A stretch of 64,000 nucleotides of DNA from Candidatus Methanohalarchaeum thermophilum (GCA_001914405.1 MSDW01000001.1:992001-1056000), one strand, 5' to 3'. Shown: positions 27,872-37,199, numbered from the stretch's first letter. The notes: a model not told the origin generated them from the letters alone. Numbers and translations: made by a program.

Positions 27872-29056
27872 ATGTTTAAAGTTGGAGAAGCACTAGTTGG
27901 AGAAGAACCGAATGTAGCCCATATTGACTTGGTAATAGGTAAAAAGAATGGTCCAGCGGGGAAATCTTTTCTAAATGGAATGACAAATCCGACTCAAGGA
28001 CATACGCCGTTATTAGGTGTTATTAGACCAAATTTGCCTACCAAGCCATCTACGCTAATTGTACCTAAGGTAACTGTTCAGGATATGGAAGATTCTGAAA
28101 AAGTTTTTGGACCGGCGCAGATGGCTATCTCTAGAGCTATTGCAGATTCTATGGAAGAAGGAATAATAGATGAGGAGAAGGCTGAAGAGTATGTGGTAAT
28201 AGTCAGTGTCTTTATACATCCTCAAGCCGAAGATTATCAGAAGATATATCGATATAACTATGGAGCAACAAAACTGGCACTTAAGAGAGCAATTCAAGAG
28301 TTCCCAGAATCAGATACAGTTTTAGAGGAAAAAGACAAAGGAGGTCATCCAGTGATGGGATCTAGATTAACTAAGTTATTTGATCCACCTTATTTACAGG
28401 TTGCATTAGATATACCTGACCTCGATCATGTGAAAAATGTTATTAGTTCTATACCAAAGAATGATCACATAATATACGAGGTAGGCACTCCTTTAGTCAA
28501 AAAATATGGCGTAGGGGTTGTCGAAGAACTTAGAAAAGTTAAAGAAGATGCATTTATAGTTGTAGATTTAAAAACATTGGATACTGGTAATTTAGAAGCT
28601 AGAATGGTTTCAGATGCAGGAGGAGACGGAGTAGTTATATCAGGTCTAGCACCAAATTCAACAATAGAGAAAAGCATTGAAGAAGCAGAAAAAACAGGGA
28701 TATATTCGATAGTTGATACCCTAAATGTCGATAAACCACTTGAATTAATAGAAGATCTAGATCAGAAACCTAAAGTAGTTGAATTACATAGAGCTATTGA
28801 TGTCGAAGGAGAAGAAGAACACGGATGGCAAAACATCGAATCAATCAAAAAACAACTAGATCCAGATGGATTAGTAGCGGTAGCAGGAGGAATAAGATCT
28901 CATAACATAAGAAACGCACTCAAATCAGGAGCAGATCTGCTCGTAGTAGGCAGAGCTATAACAAATGCGAAAGACCCACAAGGCGCAGTAAGAGAATTCA
29001 TAGAACAGATGGAGAAACCAGATGTGGATCAATTTAGGGTAAAAACAGATTTCTGA
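27872..29056 (+). CDS. Bifunctional formaldehyde-activating enzyme / hexulose-6-phosphate synthase (Fae-Hps)
   Basis: Residues 1-165 are Fae: [20 protein letters not shown] with the catalytic-region histidine, [23 protein letters not shown], and [18 protein letters not shown]. Residues about 170-390 are Hps: [40 protein letters not shown] and [16 protein letters not shown]. In methanogens the fusion makes ribulose 5-phosphate from hexulose 6-phosphate and captures the released formaldehyde on tetrahydromethanopterin. A strong AGGAGG ribosome site precedes the ATG by seven bases. It sits upstream of tpiA, probably one operon. No Phi isomerase gene is in the window. This is a second Hps, distinct from the Hps-RraA fusion 1 kb upstream. 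Confidence 0.93.
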   Translation: MFKVGEALVGEEPNVAHIDLVIGKKNGPAGKSFLNGMTNPTQGHTPLLGVIRPNLPTKPSTLIVPKVTVQDMEDSEKVFGPAQMAISRAIADSMEEGIIDEEKAEEYVVIVSVFIHPQAEDYQKIYRYNYGATKLALKRAIQEFPESDTVLEEKDKGGHPVMGSRLTKLFDPPYLQVALDIPDLDHVKNVISSIPKNDHIIYEVGTPLVKKYGVGVVEELRKVKEDAFIVVDLKTLDTGNLEARMVSDAGGDGVVISGLAPNSTIEKSIEEAEKTGIYSIVDTLNVDKPLELIEDLDQKPKVVELHRAIDVEGEEEHGWQNIESIKKQLDPDGLVAVAGGIRSHNIRNALKSGADLLVVGRAITNAKDPQGAVREFIEQMEKPDVDQFRVKTDF

Positions 29057-29073
29057 GATAACAAAAGAGAAAA

Positions 29074-29730
29074 ATGAAGAATAAATTATTAATAAACTTC
29101 AAAAACTACGCCCAAGGATACGGCTCCAGTGGTAAAAAAATAGCAAATACCGCAGATAACATAGCTAGAGAGACAGACAAAGAAGTGGAGATAGTAGTTT
29201 CTCCTCCAACTGCTGATTTGAGAATGATCTCTAATAATGTTAATATACCAGTCTACTGTCAACACATAGACCCCATAGATCCAGGAAGCCATACTGGAAG
29301 CACTTTAGCTGAATCAATTAAGGAAGCAGGCGCTGAAGGAGTTCTAATAAACCATAGTGAAAAAGAAATAAAACTCAATAATCTCGAATACATCTTGGAT
29401 AGAGCGAATGAATTTGGATTGGAGAATATAGTCTGTGTAAATAACTTGAGGACTGCGAAGGTAGTAGATTCACTTGATCCTGATTATATAGCAATAGAGC
29501 CTCCTGAACTAATAGGAGGAGATACTTCAGTAACCTCTAGTGATCCTGAGATTATTGAAAAAACAGTTAAAAAAACAAAAACACCGATTCTATGTGGTGC
29601 AGGAGTTTCCTCATCTAAAGATGTTTCGAAAGCCCTGGAACTGGGTTCAAGAGGAGTACTAGTAGCTTCAGGCATAATAAAAAGTAAAAACCCTGAGATA
29701 TCAATTAAAGAGTTACTAAAAGGATTCTAA
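29074..29730 (+). CDS. tpiA: Triosephosphate isomerase (archaeal type)
   Basis: A 218-residue enzyme, the short archaeal form (bacterial ones are about 250). It interconverts dihydroxyacetone phosphate and glyceraldehyde 3-phosphate. Visible are the N-terminal LLINFKNYAQGYG with the substrate Asn/Lys pair, the catalytic His region GVLINHSEKE, the catalytic Glu in YIAIEPPELIGGD and the phosphate loop ILCGAGVSSSKDV. It lies 17 bases after fae-hps on the same strand. Confidence 0.93.
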   Translation: MKNKLLINFKNYAQGYGSSGKKIANTADNIARETDKEVEIVVSPPTADLRMISNNVNIPVYCQHIDPIDPGSHTGSTLAESIKEAGAEGVLINHSEKEIKLNNLEYILDRANEFGLENIVCVNNLRTAKVVDSLDPDYIAIEPPELIGGDTSVTSSDPEIIEKTVKKTKTPILCGAGVSSSKDVSKALELGSRGVLVASGIIKSKNPEISIKELLKGF

Positions 29731-29996
29731 TAACTTTTTCTAGGACTCCATTCCTTTACATCCTTTTTTATTTTAGATTTCTTCTCTTCTGGCATTTCAT
29801 CCCAGTTATTCTCTAGCTTAGAGACTCTCTTAATTAAATCTCTCTTAAGTCTCCTGTCCAGCACATTCTTTACGCTTTTTTCAACCTCTGATAAACCTTC
29901 TTCTTTTTCTTTTTCCAAAAGCTCATCCATCTCTCTTACCGTCTTAGTCTTTTCCTCTTCCTGTTTCATTAAAGCAATCTTAATAAAATCTACCAT
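29727..29996 (-). CDS. Small charged hypothetical protein, 89 residues
   Basis: A helical, highly charged protein with repeated Glu/Lys runs (KQEEEKTKTVREMDELLEKE) and a WDEMPEEKKSKIKKD segment. It overlaps the tpiA stop tail-to-tail by four bases. I do not recognise a family. The A+T-rich upstream region contains TATA-like sequence. The composition is compatible with a real small acidic/basic helical protein. Confidence 0.5.
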   Translation of the reverse strand: MVDFIKIALMKQEEEKTKTVREMDELLEKEKEEGLSEVEKSVKNVLDRRLKRDLIKRVSKLENNWDEMPEEKKSKIKKDVKEWSPRKSY

Positions 29997-30414
29997 AAAT
30001 CAACCACACTTAATATTATTTTTTAAATAAAAATATTTTTTTTCTTTTAGCAAAGAATTTCTATAAAAAAATTTATTAAAACAAAATTAGACAGAAAAAA
30101 CATACCAAAACACTTCATATAAAATAAAAAATTTAAACATAAATTAATTCTACAAATATACTATTTAGAGGCCTGTAACAGAAGGAGAGATTTGTGACTA
30201 CACAATATCAACCAGAATCATCTTACCCAATATAGTAGAGATCAGAGGAGGGGTGAAGAGGGATAGGAACTTAATGACTTCAGTTGTTGGAGTATGTCAG
30301 ATCTACTATTTTCTTCCTAGGATTAGATTGGATTATGAGATAAAAATTTATGTAGGGTATTTGTTTTAGCTTCTAAGTTAATTTTAATAACGTGTAAAAA
30401 ATATGGGATGTGTT
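29997..30414. other. Intergenic region with a faint element remnant
   Basis: Mostly A+T-rich. Around 30215-30260 the string CTTACCCAATATAGTAGAGATCAGAGG resembles CTTACCCAATACACC...GTAGAGATCTGAGG of element A, so a fragment of that family may be buried here. A TATA-like stretch lies shortly upstream of the guaA-type gene. No gene is supported. Confidence 0.35.
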
Positions 30415-30972
30415 ATGATTATAGTTATTGATAATCATGGGCAGTTTACTCATCTTATTCATCGTTCTTTAAGAGAACTTGAAGTCGAAAATGATTTAAT
30501 AGATAATGAGACCTCAGTAGAAGATATTAGGAATGTAGACCCATCTGGATTAATATTAAGTGGTGGCCCTGACATCAATAGAATTGGGAAAACTAAAAAA
30601 TACATTAAAAAAATTAAAAAACCTATTTTGGGGATTTGCTTGGGTCATCAGGTTATTGCAAAAGAGTTTGATGGTAAGATAGGGTCAGGTAAGTCAGGAG
30701 GTTATGCAGAAGTAAAGACAGAGATAATATCGGAAGATGAATTGTTCAAAGGACTTGGACAAGAAATTAGCGTTTGGGCTTCCCATGCTGATGAGGTTAA
30801 AGAAGCTCCTGAGGATTTTGAGATATTAGCTAGATCTAAAGTATGTGAAATAGAAGCAATGAAGCATAGCAAAAAGCCCATTTTTGGTATACAGGGCCAT
30901 CCTGAAGTTTCACATACTCCTAAGGGAAAAGAAATATTAAAGAATTTCATCAGTGTATGTGATGAATATTAA
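30415..30972 (+). CDS. guaAA: GMP synthase, glutamine amidotransferase subunit
   Basis: The separate glutaminase subunit of archaeal GMP synthase (about 185 residues), which passes ammonia to the ATP-pyrophosphatase subunit to convert XMP to GMP. It has IIVIDNHGQFTHLIHRSLRE at the N-terminus, LILSGGPDI, the nucleophile elbow GICLGHQ and the HPE dyad in GIQGHPEVSHT. I choose the ATG at 30415 because the family begins MIIVIDN; an ATG at 30403 would add four residues. Its 3' end overlaps the convergent mptE by 23 bases. The synthetase subunit is not in the window. Confidence 0.93.
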   Translation: MIIVIDNHGQFTHLIHRSLRELEVENDLIDNETSVEDIRNVDPSGLILSGGPDINRIGKTKKYIKKIKKPILGICLGHQVIAKEFDGKIGSGKSGGYAEVKTEIISEDELFKGLGQEISVWASHADEVKEAPEDFEILARSKVCEIEAMKHSKKPIFGIQGHPEVSHTPKGKEILKNFISVCDEY

Positions 30973-31594
30973 CATCATTTTTATCTCTGCATTTTTCAAT
31001 TAATTTCTTAGCCCACTGTAGTTTTTTGTACTTTCTATCTTTTGCATCTTTGTAATCAAATCCATAGAGGCTAATGTCTCTTGCGCCAAACTCTACTGCA
31101 AGAAAAACGGCTCTATCCCCATCTGTAAAACCACCAAAGTTATAAACCGCATTAAATGGCTTTGCCTGTGTTGTAGAAAGAAATTTATCTATCTTTGGGC
31201 ACCACTTTTTTATTTTATCTATATTGTCTCCATGAGCATGAACAACCAAGACTGACCCCCTCTCATGAGCTTTTAAAATGCTTGTCATATCCCCATCAAG
31301 ATCGGTTACTACTAAATCAGGTACAATTCCTTCATTTATTGCAACTTCCGTAGCACCATCTGCTGCGATTACGGTCTTATTAAATCTTACTCTATTAGTT
31401 AATTGTTTTTTTAAAATTGAAGCGTTTCCTAATATAATTACTTCATCATTTACTATCTCTCTAATATCTTTAAGGCTAACAGACTGATCTCTATAATCTG
31501 TTAGTATTCTAGCAGCTCGTTCATCCTGTTTTTTTTCAATAGAAAAGTCATCTAATATTTTTTTGTAAATTTTTCTCCATTCAGAGTATTTCAT
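30950..31594 (-). CDS. mptE: 6-hydroxymethyl-7,8-dihydropterin pyrophosphokinase, archaeal MptE
   Basis: A 214-residue protein of the MptE (DUF115) family, which puts a diphosphate on 6-hydroxymethyldihydropterin in tetrahydromethanopterin synthesis, replacing bacterial FolK. Landmarks are the nucleotide-binding EVIILGNASILKK, TVIAADGATEVAINEGIVPD, the VTDLDGD metal-site motif, VVHAHGDNIDKI and FNAVYNFGGFTDGDRAVFLA. The preceding step, MptD, is encoded at 38972-39322. Tail-to-tail overlap with the GMP synthase gene. Confidence 0.88.
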   Translation of the reverse strand: MKYSEWRKIYKKILDDFSIEKKQDERAARILTDYRDQSVSLKDIREIVNDEVIILGNASILKKQLTNRVRFNKTVIAADGATEVAINEGIVPDLVVTDLDGDMTSILKAHERGSVLVVHAHGDNIDKIKKWCPKIDKFLSTTQAKPFNAVYNFGGFTDGDRAVFLAVEFGARDISLYGFDYKDAKDRKYKKLQWAKKLIEKCRDKNDVNIHHIH

Positions 31595-31649
31595 TCAACA
31601 AATAAATAAACTTGACATTTCCCTATATCTTCCGGACAAGATTATCGTA

Positions 31650-32053
31650 ATGGTTGGATAAGATCTTATCCTTAAGAGTAAGGATTTATCCAATCCATAA
31701 ATAATTTTTATACTATTTGCATATAACAGATTCATCGATAAATCTATGACAAAAACCTCTGTTCGAGTTTCTATAGCCAGGTGCAAAGTCTTTAATGGTT
31801 TTTAGGAAATGAATTCCTTTGTTAGCTAAGATCAGAGGTTCCTTGTGGAAGCTTCCACCGAACTCTGTAGCCTAAAACCTAACTTTTCCCGTCTGGTATA
31901 GGTTATCGAGATAGAAAGGTAACCAATTTAGATTAGCTAAAAAGAGCTGGTTCTTCGAGTTTATGTCACTTCCACAGTAACCCTCAATACTTAATTCAAA
32001 GGCTTTGAATGGTTGAAAATACGGTCTCTTTCGACCAGAGAGGATTTTATTCC
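31650..32053 (+). mobile_element. IS605-type element G, diverged copy of element F
   Basis: A left-type end at 31650-31696 (GGTTGGATAAGATC, stem CTTATCC...GGAT, CCAATCC) is followed by about 300 bases collinear with element F. Shared landmarks in order are TTAGCTA, CCTTGTGG, GAACTC.GTAGC, GGTTATCGAG/GTTGGCGAGC, GTCACTTCCAC.GTAAC, CCTCAA and GAATGGT. It ends at the hairpin GGTCTCTTTCGACCAGAG and GAGGATTTTATTCC. The TnpB tail is hardly recognisable, so the conserved part is mainly the non-coding 3' segment. Confidence 0.55.
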
Positions 32054-32129
32054 TCTTTAGAGAGTTTTCCTTAACGTTATCACATTTCTCGTAAAAATAG
32101 GTCTCTGCTAGGTGATATGAATGCTACTG

Positions 32130-32172
32130 AGCTGCAAACCCATCTCCTTTAGAGGAGGGGATAGGCGCCACA
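32130..32172 (+). repeat. Left-end-type hairpin of an IS605-like element
   Basis: AACCCATCTCCTTTAGAGGAGGGGATAGGC has the same layout as other left ends in the window (AGACC, CTCTCC/GGAGAGG stem around TTTAG, then GGATA). It lies about 50 bases before the RHH/tnpB gene pair, so it marks the left end of that element. Confidence 0.5.
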
Positions 32173-32222
32173 TCTTTTTTATTTAAGGTTAGAGAAAAGA
32201 TTTAAATAAATTTAAATACTAT

Positions 32223-32351
32223 ATGCATAGAGTTTTGATTACTATTAGTGAAAAACAACATAATTGGATGAGAGAACGCTACCTCAACCACTCAGCTCTG
32301 GTAAGAGACAAAATAAAGAAAATGAAACAACAATATGATGACCAAAACTGA
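32223..32351 (+). CDS. 42-residue ribbon-helix-helix-like protein overlapping tnpB
   Basis: A very short gene (ATG 32223, TGA 32349-32351). The product starts with a strand, HRVLITISEKQ, followed by two predicted helices, HNWMRERYLNH and SALVRDKIKKMKQQYDDQ, the layout of a minimal ribbon-helix-helix DNA-binding protein. It overlaps the start of the following tnpB by 17 bases in another frame, and its TGA lies inside the AAACTG repeat. Similar small RHH genes accompany some archaeal tnpB genes and may autoregulate them. A TATA-like TTTAAATA sits just upstream, suggesting leaderless expression. Confidence 0.55.
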   Translation: MHRVLITISEKQHNWMRERYLNHSALVRDKIKKMKQQYDDQN

Positions 32352-33113
32352 AACTGAAACTGAAACTGAAACCATAACTGTTGCATACCAAGTTTCAGTT
32401 TCCTCTAGAATCACTAGGCGAAAAACAACGATCTTGGAAGATATAATCAATAGGTTTCCGAAGATTGTGCAGTGGATCCTAACAATTTACTACAAAGAGA
32501 AAATGGATTTTAGCGAAGACTCAATTGCCCATAGTCGAAAACGAGTGAAAGAACTGGTTTATCCAAACAAAAACCGGGATACACAATATAACTGCAAGGG
32601 AGCTGTCCATGGCCATCATAGCCATTTCTACGACACCGCCATAACAGAATCTATACAAAAATGGAGTAGCTTCAGGGCATGGTAAGAGAAAAGAAAGAAA
32701 GTGGGAAGAGAAACAGGAAAACTTTTTCCGAATATCTCCTCTTACGTTCCCTTGTTCGACTCTACTATGTTCCCTCTAGACCTAGAAGACGAATGGATAA
32801 CACTCTATACTGTCCGAGGGAAAGAAAATATCCATGTGCCTATCACTGTCCCAAACAAAAAGAGATATAAAGAGCTTGATGAGGAAAAAATCCACTCCAT
32901 TAGGCTAAAAAGAAACAAGAACGATAAACTGGTTTTTATATTTAACCAAACTGTTATGTGTTCATCTTTCTCCTCATCTTTATCTTCTTTTCCATTTTCT
33001 TCTTCTCCTGAAGGTGATAACCTATCTCCTCCTGGTTTGGTGGAGGTGGATTTTGGGGAGTGTTTCTTGGCGTCGTCTGTGACGATAACGCCAAGAGATC
33101 AATTCCCCAGGAT
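32335..33113 (+). pseudogene. tnpB: tnpB, N-terminal two thirds, frameshifted and truncated
   Basis: The frame opens with MMTKTETETETETITVAYQVS and encodes a TnpB N-terminal helical part to about 32680. A change of frame gives LFDSTMFPLDLEDEWITLYT and ENIHVPITVPNKKRYKEL, then a Ser/Phe-rich insert, then LVEVDFGECFLASSVTI, which corresponds to the first RuvC block (usually GVDLGxxNLA). Everything after that, including the remaining RuvC residues, zinc ribbon and right end, is missing before the end of ileS. Not functional. Confidence 0.7.
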
Positions 33114-33204
33114 ATAGGTAAAGAGGGTGAGATTCCACGACTCTTCCCAACTACGGGAGATAGGTAGAAAAGAAACGGAGGTTAATCTTTCTAAATATGT
33201 TAAA

Positions 33205-36200
33205 TTAATCACCGTTTAGTTTGTTTAATCCTATTTCAATGTTTTTATCTTCGATTTCCCATTCTTTGACTAGGTTTCCTTTTGCTTCATTTAATTTTAA
33301 GTTTTTTGCTCTGGTTTCATGTGATATATAATTGTTCCATTCTCGGATAGCATTTTTGAGTTTTTGGTCATTAGTTTCTATGAATACATTTATGTCTTCT
33401 TCTATGTTTAAATTGAGTTCTTTTCTCATTTGTTGTATTCTTCTTGTTATTTCTCTAGCATAGCCCTCTAGTTGTATCTCCTTATCAATTTTAATGTTAA
33501 CATAAACTTTTCCGCCATTAAAATTGGACTCCGATATGTATTCGGGGGTAGTTTTCTTGAATTCCACTAATTCATCAGTAATTGTGTATTTTTTACCTTC
33601 AACTTCGATTTCGTGCGGTAGGTTTCCTTTCAATTTGGTTCCGTCTGTTTCCTTGATTTTTTGCATGATCTTTTCAGCATTTGATTTGAATTTTGGGCCA
33701 ATTTTTTCCATTTTAGGAGATGGTTTTGGAACTAGTTCGTTGAATTCTTCTTTAGGTCCTAGTAAATTGATTTTTTTAGTGTTGATTTGATCCTTTAGTA
33801 TGCGATTTAATTTTTTGATTCTCTCTTTTTTGTCTTCTTGTTCGAAGGATACTGTAATTTCCTTCACAGGCCATCTCAGTTTCATTTCTTCTTTTTGTCT
33901 TGCATGGGAGGCAGATTCTACGATTTTTCTTGTTAAATCCATATCTTCTTCTAGTTCTGGATTATGTAGGTTGCTTTTATAACTTGGGAATTTTTCCATG
34001 TGTACAGATTCTAAGCTATCTTCAAAACCCTTTACTAAGTTGGAATACATTTCTTCGCTTAAAAAGGGAGTGAACGGTGATATTAGGATAATAGTTTCCT
34101 TTAAAACTTCGTATAGTGTTTCGTATGCTGTCAACTTGCTCTGGTCATGGGACTCGATCCAGGTTCTATCTCTGATTAGCCTAACATACCATCTTGATAG
34201 ATCCTCTAATATAAAGTCACTTATTTTTCTAGTTGCATCGTGAATCTGGTAATTGTCTAGGTAGTCTGTTATATCTTGCTTTAGAGATTGAAGTCTTGAA
34301 AGTATCCACTTATCTTCGATTTTTAGTTTATCTATGTTATTCTGTGGCTCTTTCTCTGGAATAAAGTCGTCAATTGACATATAAGTGCATGCAAACTTGT
34401 AGACATTCCAAAAAACATTTAATGTTCTTCTTACATTTTCGCATTCGTTCCAACTAAACTTAAGATCCTCCCATGGTGCACAGGCGCTTAATAGATAAAG
34501 ACGCATGGTATCGGAACCAAATCTATCTATAATCTCACCGGGCTGAACGACATTTCCGACACTTTTACTCATTTTTCTTCCATCTTCATCTAGGACGAAA
34601 CCGTGCATTAAAACTGACTTGTAAGGTATTTGATCAAACGCAATTGTTCCTGCACCGAGCTGTGAATAGAACCATCCCCGGGTTTGGTCATGTCCCTCTG
34701 TTATAAAATCTGCTGGCCAAAGTTCCTCAAATTCGGTTTTTTCTCTTGGAAAGTTCAAGGTCGCCCAGCTTGCACATGCAGAATCCATCCAAACGTCCAT
34801 TACATCCTTAACTCTTTCTTTTTGTCCACCGCATTCACAATTGAGTTTGACTTTGTCTACGTAAGGGCGATGTAATTCTAATTCATCAGGTGCTTCAATT
34901 GCTTTTGATTCTAGTTCCTTTTTACTTCCCAATACCTCTCTTTTTCCACATTCCTTGCATATCCAAACGGGAAGAGGGGTACCCCAAAATCTCTGTCTAG
35001 AAATACACCAGTCCTTTGCGTTTGATACCCAGTCTTTAAATCTTGATTCACCTGCCCAACTGGGCTTCCAGTCCACTGAGTCTACTTCTTCAACCATTTC
35101 TTCTTTTAATTCAGTGACATTAATGAACCATTGGCGAGTAGCGAGATATATGATCGGAGTATCACATCTCCAACAAAAACCATATCTATGCGTGATCTCG
35201 TCGCTTTTTAAGAGAAGCCCATTTTTATCTAAGTCATTTATTATATCTTGATTTGCATCTCTGACATAGGATGACTCGTATTTTCCGCTGCCATCGATAT
35301 ATCTACCACTTTCATTAACGAGCTTAATTAAAGGAAGATTTCTCTTTTTTCCAACTTTATAGTCTTCTTCACCATGTGAAGGTGCCATATGTACTAATCC
35401 AGTTTTTTCAACTGAAACAAAATCTTCTGCATAGACTTTATGGACTTTGTCATCTTCTAGATCTCTTTGCTTAGGGATTTCTTCTCTTAAGGGATGCAAA
35501 TAACCCATACCTTCCAGTTCTCTTCCCTTCTTAGTTTCTTCAACTTCAAATTTACTATAATCAGTTTCTTCAAGAACTTTTTGATAAAGATCAGATGATA
35601 AAATAAGCTTCTCTGTTTCTCCGTTCTTTTTAGCTGAAAGTATAGAGTATTCATGGTCGGGATGGACTCCTACGGCTAGGTTCGATGGGATTGTCCAAGG
35701 AGTTGTAGTCCAAATAACTAGATAGGTATCCTCTTTGCCTTGGATAGGAAATTTAACATAGATTGATGGATCACTTATTTCATCGTATTCCACTTCACTA
35801 TCTGCAATAGCTGTTTCACATCTTGGACACCAGTTATTTACTCTAACCCCTCTTTCCAGTAGATCTCTCTCCTCTGATCTCTTTAGAGTCCACCAAACAG
35901 ATTCAATGTAATCATCGGTCATTGTCATGTAGGGATCTTTCCAATTAAACCATGAACCAAATTCCTTAAACTGTTCCGTCATCTGATCTTTGAAATCCCT
36001 AGCGAAGTTTTTACATTCATCCACAAAGTTTTCTAAACCAAACTCTTCAATCTCTCTCTTATCTTCAAAATCAAATTTTTTTTCAACTTTAACTTCTATA
36101 GGAAGACCATGCATATCCCATCCAGGAGTGTCACTCACTTGGTCTCCCTTAAGCGTTCTATATCTCAATACGGAATCTTTAATAATTTTATTCCAAGTAG

Positions 36201-36384
36201 TACCTAAATGGATCTTTCCAGTAGTATAAGGAGGACCATCAACGAAATAAAAATTATCTCCATCCCTGTCTTTCCTAGATTTCTTTCTAATATCGTTACT
36301 TTCCCAAAAATCCCTCACCTTAGCTTCAATCTCCTCTGGATTGTAATCTTCTGCTACTTTTTCAATCATGTTTTCATCCATCAT
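33205..36384 (-). CDS. ileS: Isoleucyl-tRNA synthetase
   Basis: A 1059-residue class Ia synthetase of normal archaeal length that charges tRNA-Ile. The HIGH-like motif is in GPPYTTGKIHLGTT and the KMSKS motif in DGRKMSKSVGN. The CP1 editing domain carries TTPWTIPSNLAVGVHP, and zinc-binding CxxC pairs are visible in NNWCPRCETAI and ICKECGKRE. The C-terminal tRNA-binding region follows KFSWNECENVRRTLNVFWN. Transcribed alone on the reverse strand; a truncated tnpB abuts its 3' end. Two adjacent ATGs begin the frame (MMDEN). Confidence 0.97.
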   Translation of the reverse strand: MMDENMIEKVAEDYNPEEIEAKVRDFWESNDIRKKSRKDRDGDNFYFVDGPPYTTGKIHLGTTWNKIIKDSVLRYRTLKGDQVSDTPGWDMHGLPIEVKVEKKFDFEDKREIEEFGLENFVDECKNFARDFKDQMTEQFKEFGSWFNWKDPYMTMTDDYIESVWWTLKRSEERDLLERGVRVNNWCPRCETAIADSEVEYDEISDPSIYVKFPIQGKEDTYLVIWTTTPWTIPSNLAVGVHPDHEYSILSAKKNGETEKLILSSDLYQKVLEETDYSKFEVEETKKGRELEGMGYLHPLREEIPKQRDLEDDKVHKVYAEDFVSVEKTGLVHMAPSHGEEDYKVGKKRNLPLIKLVNESGRYIDGSGKYESSYVRDANQDIINDLDKNGLLLKSDEITHRYGFCWRCDTPIIYLATRQWFINVTELKEEMVEEVDSVDWKPSWAGESRFKDWVSNAKDWCISRQRFWGTPLPVWICKECGKREVLGSKKELESKAIEAPDELELHRPYVDKVKLNCECGGQKERVKDVMDVWMDSACASWATLNFPREKTEFEELWPADFITEGHDQTRGWFYSQLGAGTIAFDQIPYKSVLMHGFVLDEDGRKMSKSVGNVVQPGEIIDRFGSDTMRLYLLSACAPWEDLKFSWNECENVRRTLNVFWNVYKFACTYMSIDDFIPEKEPQNNIDKLKIEDKWILSRLQSLKQDITDYLDNYQIHDATRKISDFILEDLSRWYVRLIRDRTWIESHDQSKLTAYETLYEVLKETIILISPFTPFLSEEMYSNLVKGFEDSLESVHMEKFPSYKSNLHNPELEEDMDLTRKIVESASHARQKEEMKLRWPVKEITVSFEQEDKKERIKKLNRILKDQINTKKINLLGPKEEFNELVPKPSPKMEKIGPKFKSNAEKIMQKIKETDGTKLKGNLPHEIEVEGKKYTITDELVEFKKTTPEYISESNFNGGKVYVNIKIDKEIQLEGYAREITRRIQQMRKELNLNIEEDINVFIETNDQKLKNAIREWNNYISHETRAKNLKLNEAKGNLVKEWEIEDKNIEIGLNKLNGD

Positions 36385-36485
36385 TAATAGAAATTAGTAT
36401 TTTTACTAGTAGCAATATTTTTTTGAATTAATTTAAATTTTTTTTCATCAAAAGTAAATAACTAAAAGTAAATACCAAGAAGTGA

Positions 36486-37175
36486 TTAACTAATAATCTT
36501 CATGTTATTGTTATTCACTGCATATTTTAACCAATCTGAATTAATCTGTCCACTGAACTTAATCATTCTATTACCCTCTGATTCTTCAGCTTCTAATGAT
36601 AGATCAACCAACTGTTTTAAAGTTTGTATAGTTTTTCTATCATGATCGCCTTCTTCCAATATATACAAAGCAACTGCATCTGTAGACCGAATTCTCCCTG
36701 AAAAAGTATGTAAAAACCTAAATACAGTTTTTACATTAGAATACATAAGAATAACTGATATAGTATCTATTATTAACCTAATCCCATCTAAATCATCACT
36801 CTTGTAAAAATCCTTTAAAAAGGAAGAGATCTTAACTCCTATATCAGTTAAATCCCCCGGATTAGATGCATACTTTATACTCTTACCCTTAATCTCTGAT
36901 AACTCTTGGCTCTTAGTCACACAATCCACTATCCCAAAATGACCCTCAAATTCATCTAGATCAACTTCCTTATTCTCTTTAAACCACTTGAGTATTGAAT
37001 TAGTTTCTTCGGTAGTAGTAACATATACACACCCTTCGTTATCTTTCAAACCCTGATAAAAAAAGTTCCTAGAAAAAGCATTCTTACCTGATAAAGGTGG
37101 AGCTGTAAATAGGATATTCGTTCCTTCTCTTACATCCTTGCCAAAGTTATCGATACCAAGCGAATACTCCTTCAT
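36486..37175 (-). CDS. RecA-superfamily KaiC/HTR-like ATPase with altered P-loop
   Basis: A 229-residue protein with the overall pattern of archaeal KaiC-like proteins: LGIDNFGKDVREGTNILFTA at the N-terminus, a P-loop-like APPLSGKNAFSRNFF, CVYVTTTEETNSI (Glu pair), GIRLIIDTISVILMYS (Walker B region) and a C-terminal strand-rich part. The lysine is kept but GKN replaces GKT/S, so ATP hydrolysis may be reduced or lost. Such single-domain proteins in halophilic archaea are linked to signalling, without a known biochemical role. It lies upstream of ileS on the same strand, about 100 bases away. Confidence 0.7.
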   Translation of the reverse strand: MKEYSLGIDNFGKDVREGTNILFTAPPLSGKNAFSRNFFYQGLKDNEGCVYVTTTEETNSILKWFKENKEVDLDEFEGHFGIVDCVTKSQELSEIKGKSIKYASNPGDLTDIGVKISSFLKDFYKSDDLDGIRLIIDTISVILMYSNVKTVFRFLHTFSGRIRSTDAVALYILEEGDHDRKTIQTLKQLVDLSLEAEESEGNRMIKFSGQINSDWLKYAVNNNNMKIIS

Positions 37176-37199
37176 TATTATGAAATCTTTATTTTTATT

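Noticed and set aside
30950-30972. Overlap of guaA-type and mptE genes as a sign of misannotation
   Set aside because: Both proteins carry full family motifs to near their C-termini; a 23-base tail-to-tail overlap is acceptable.
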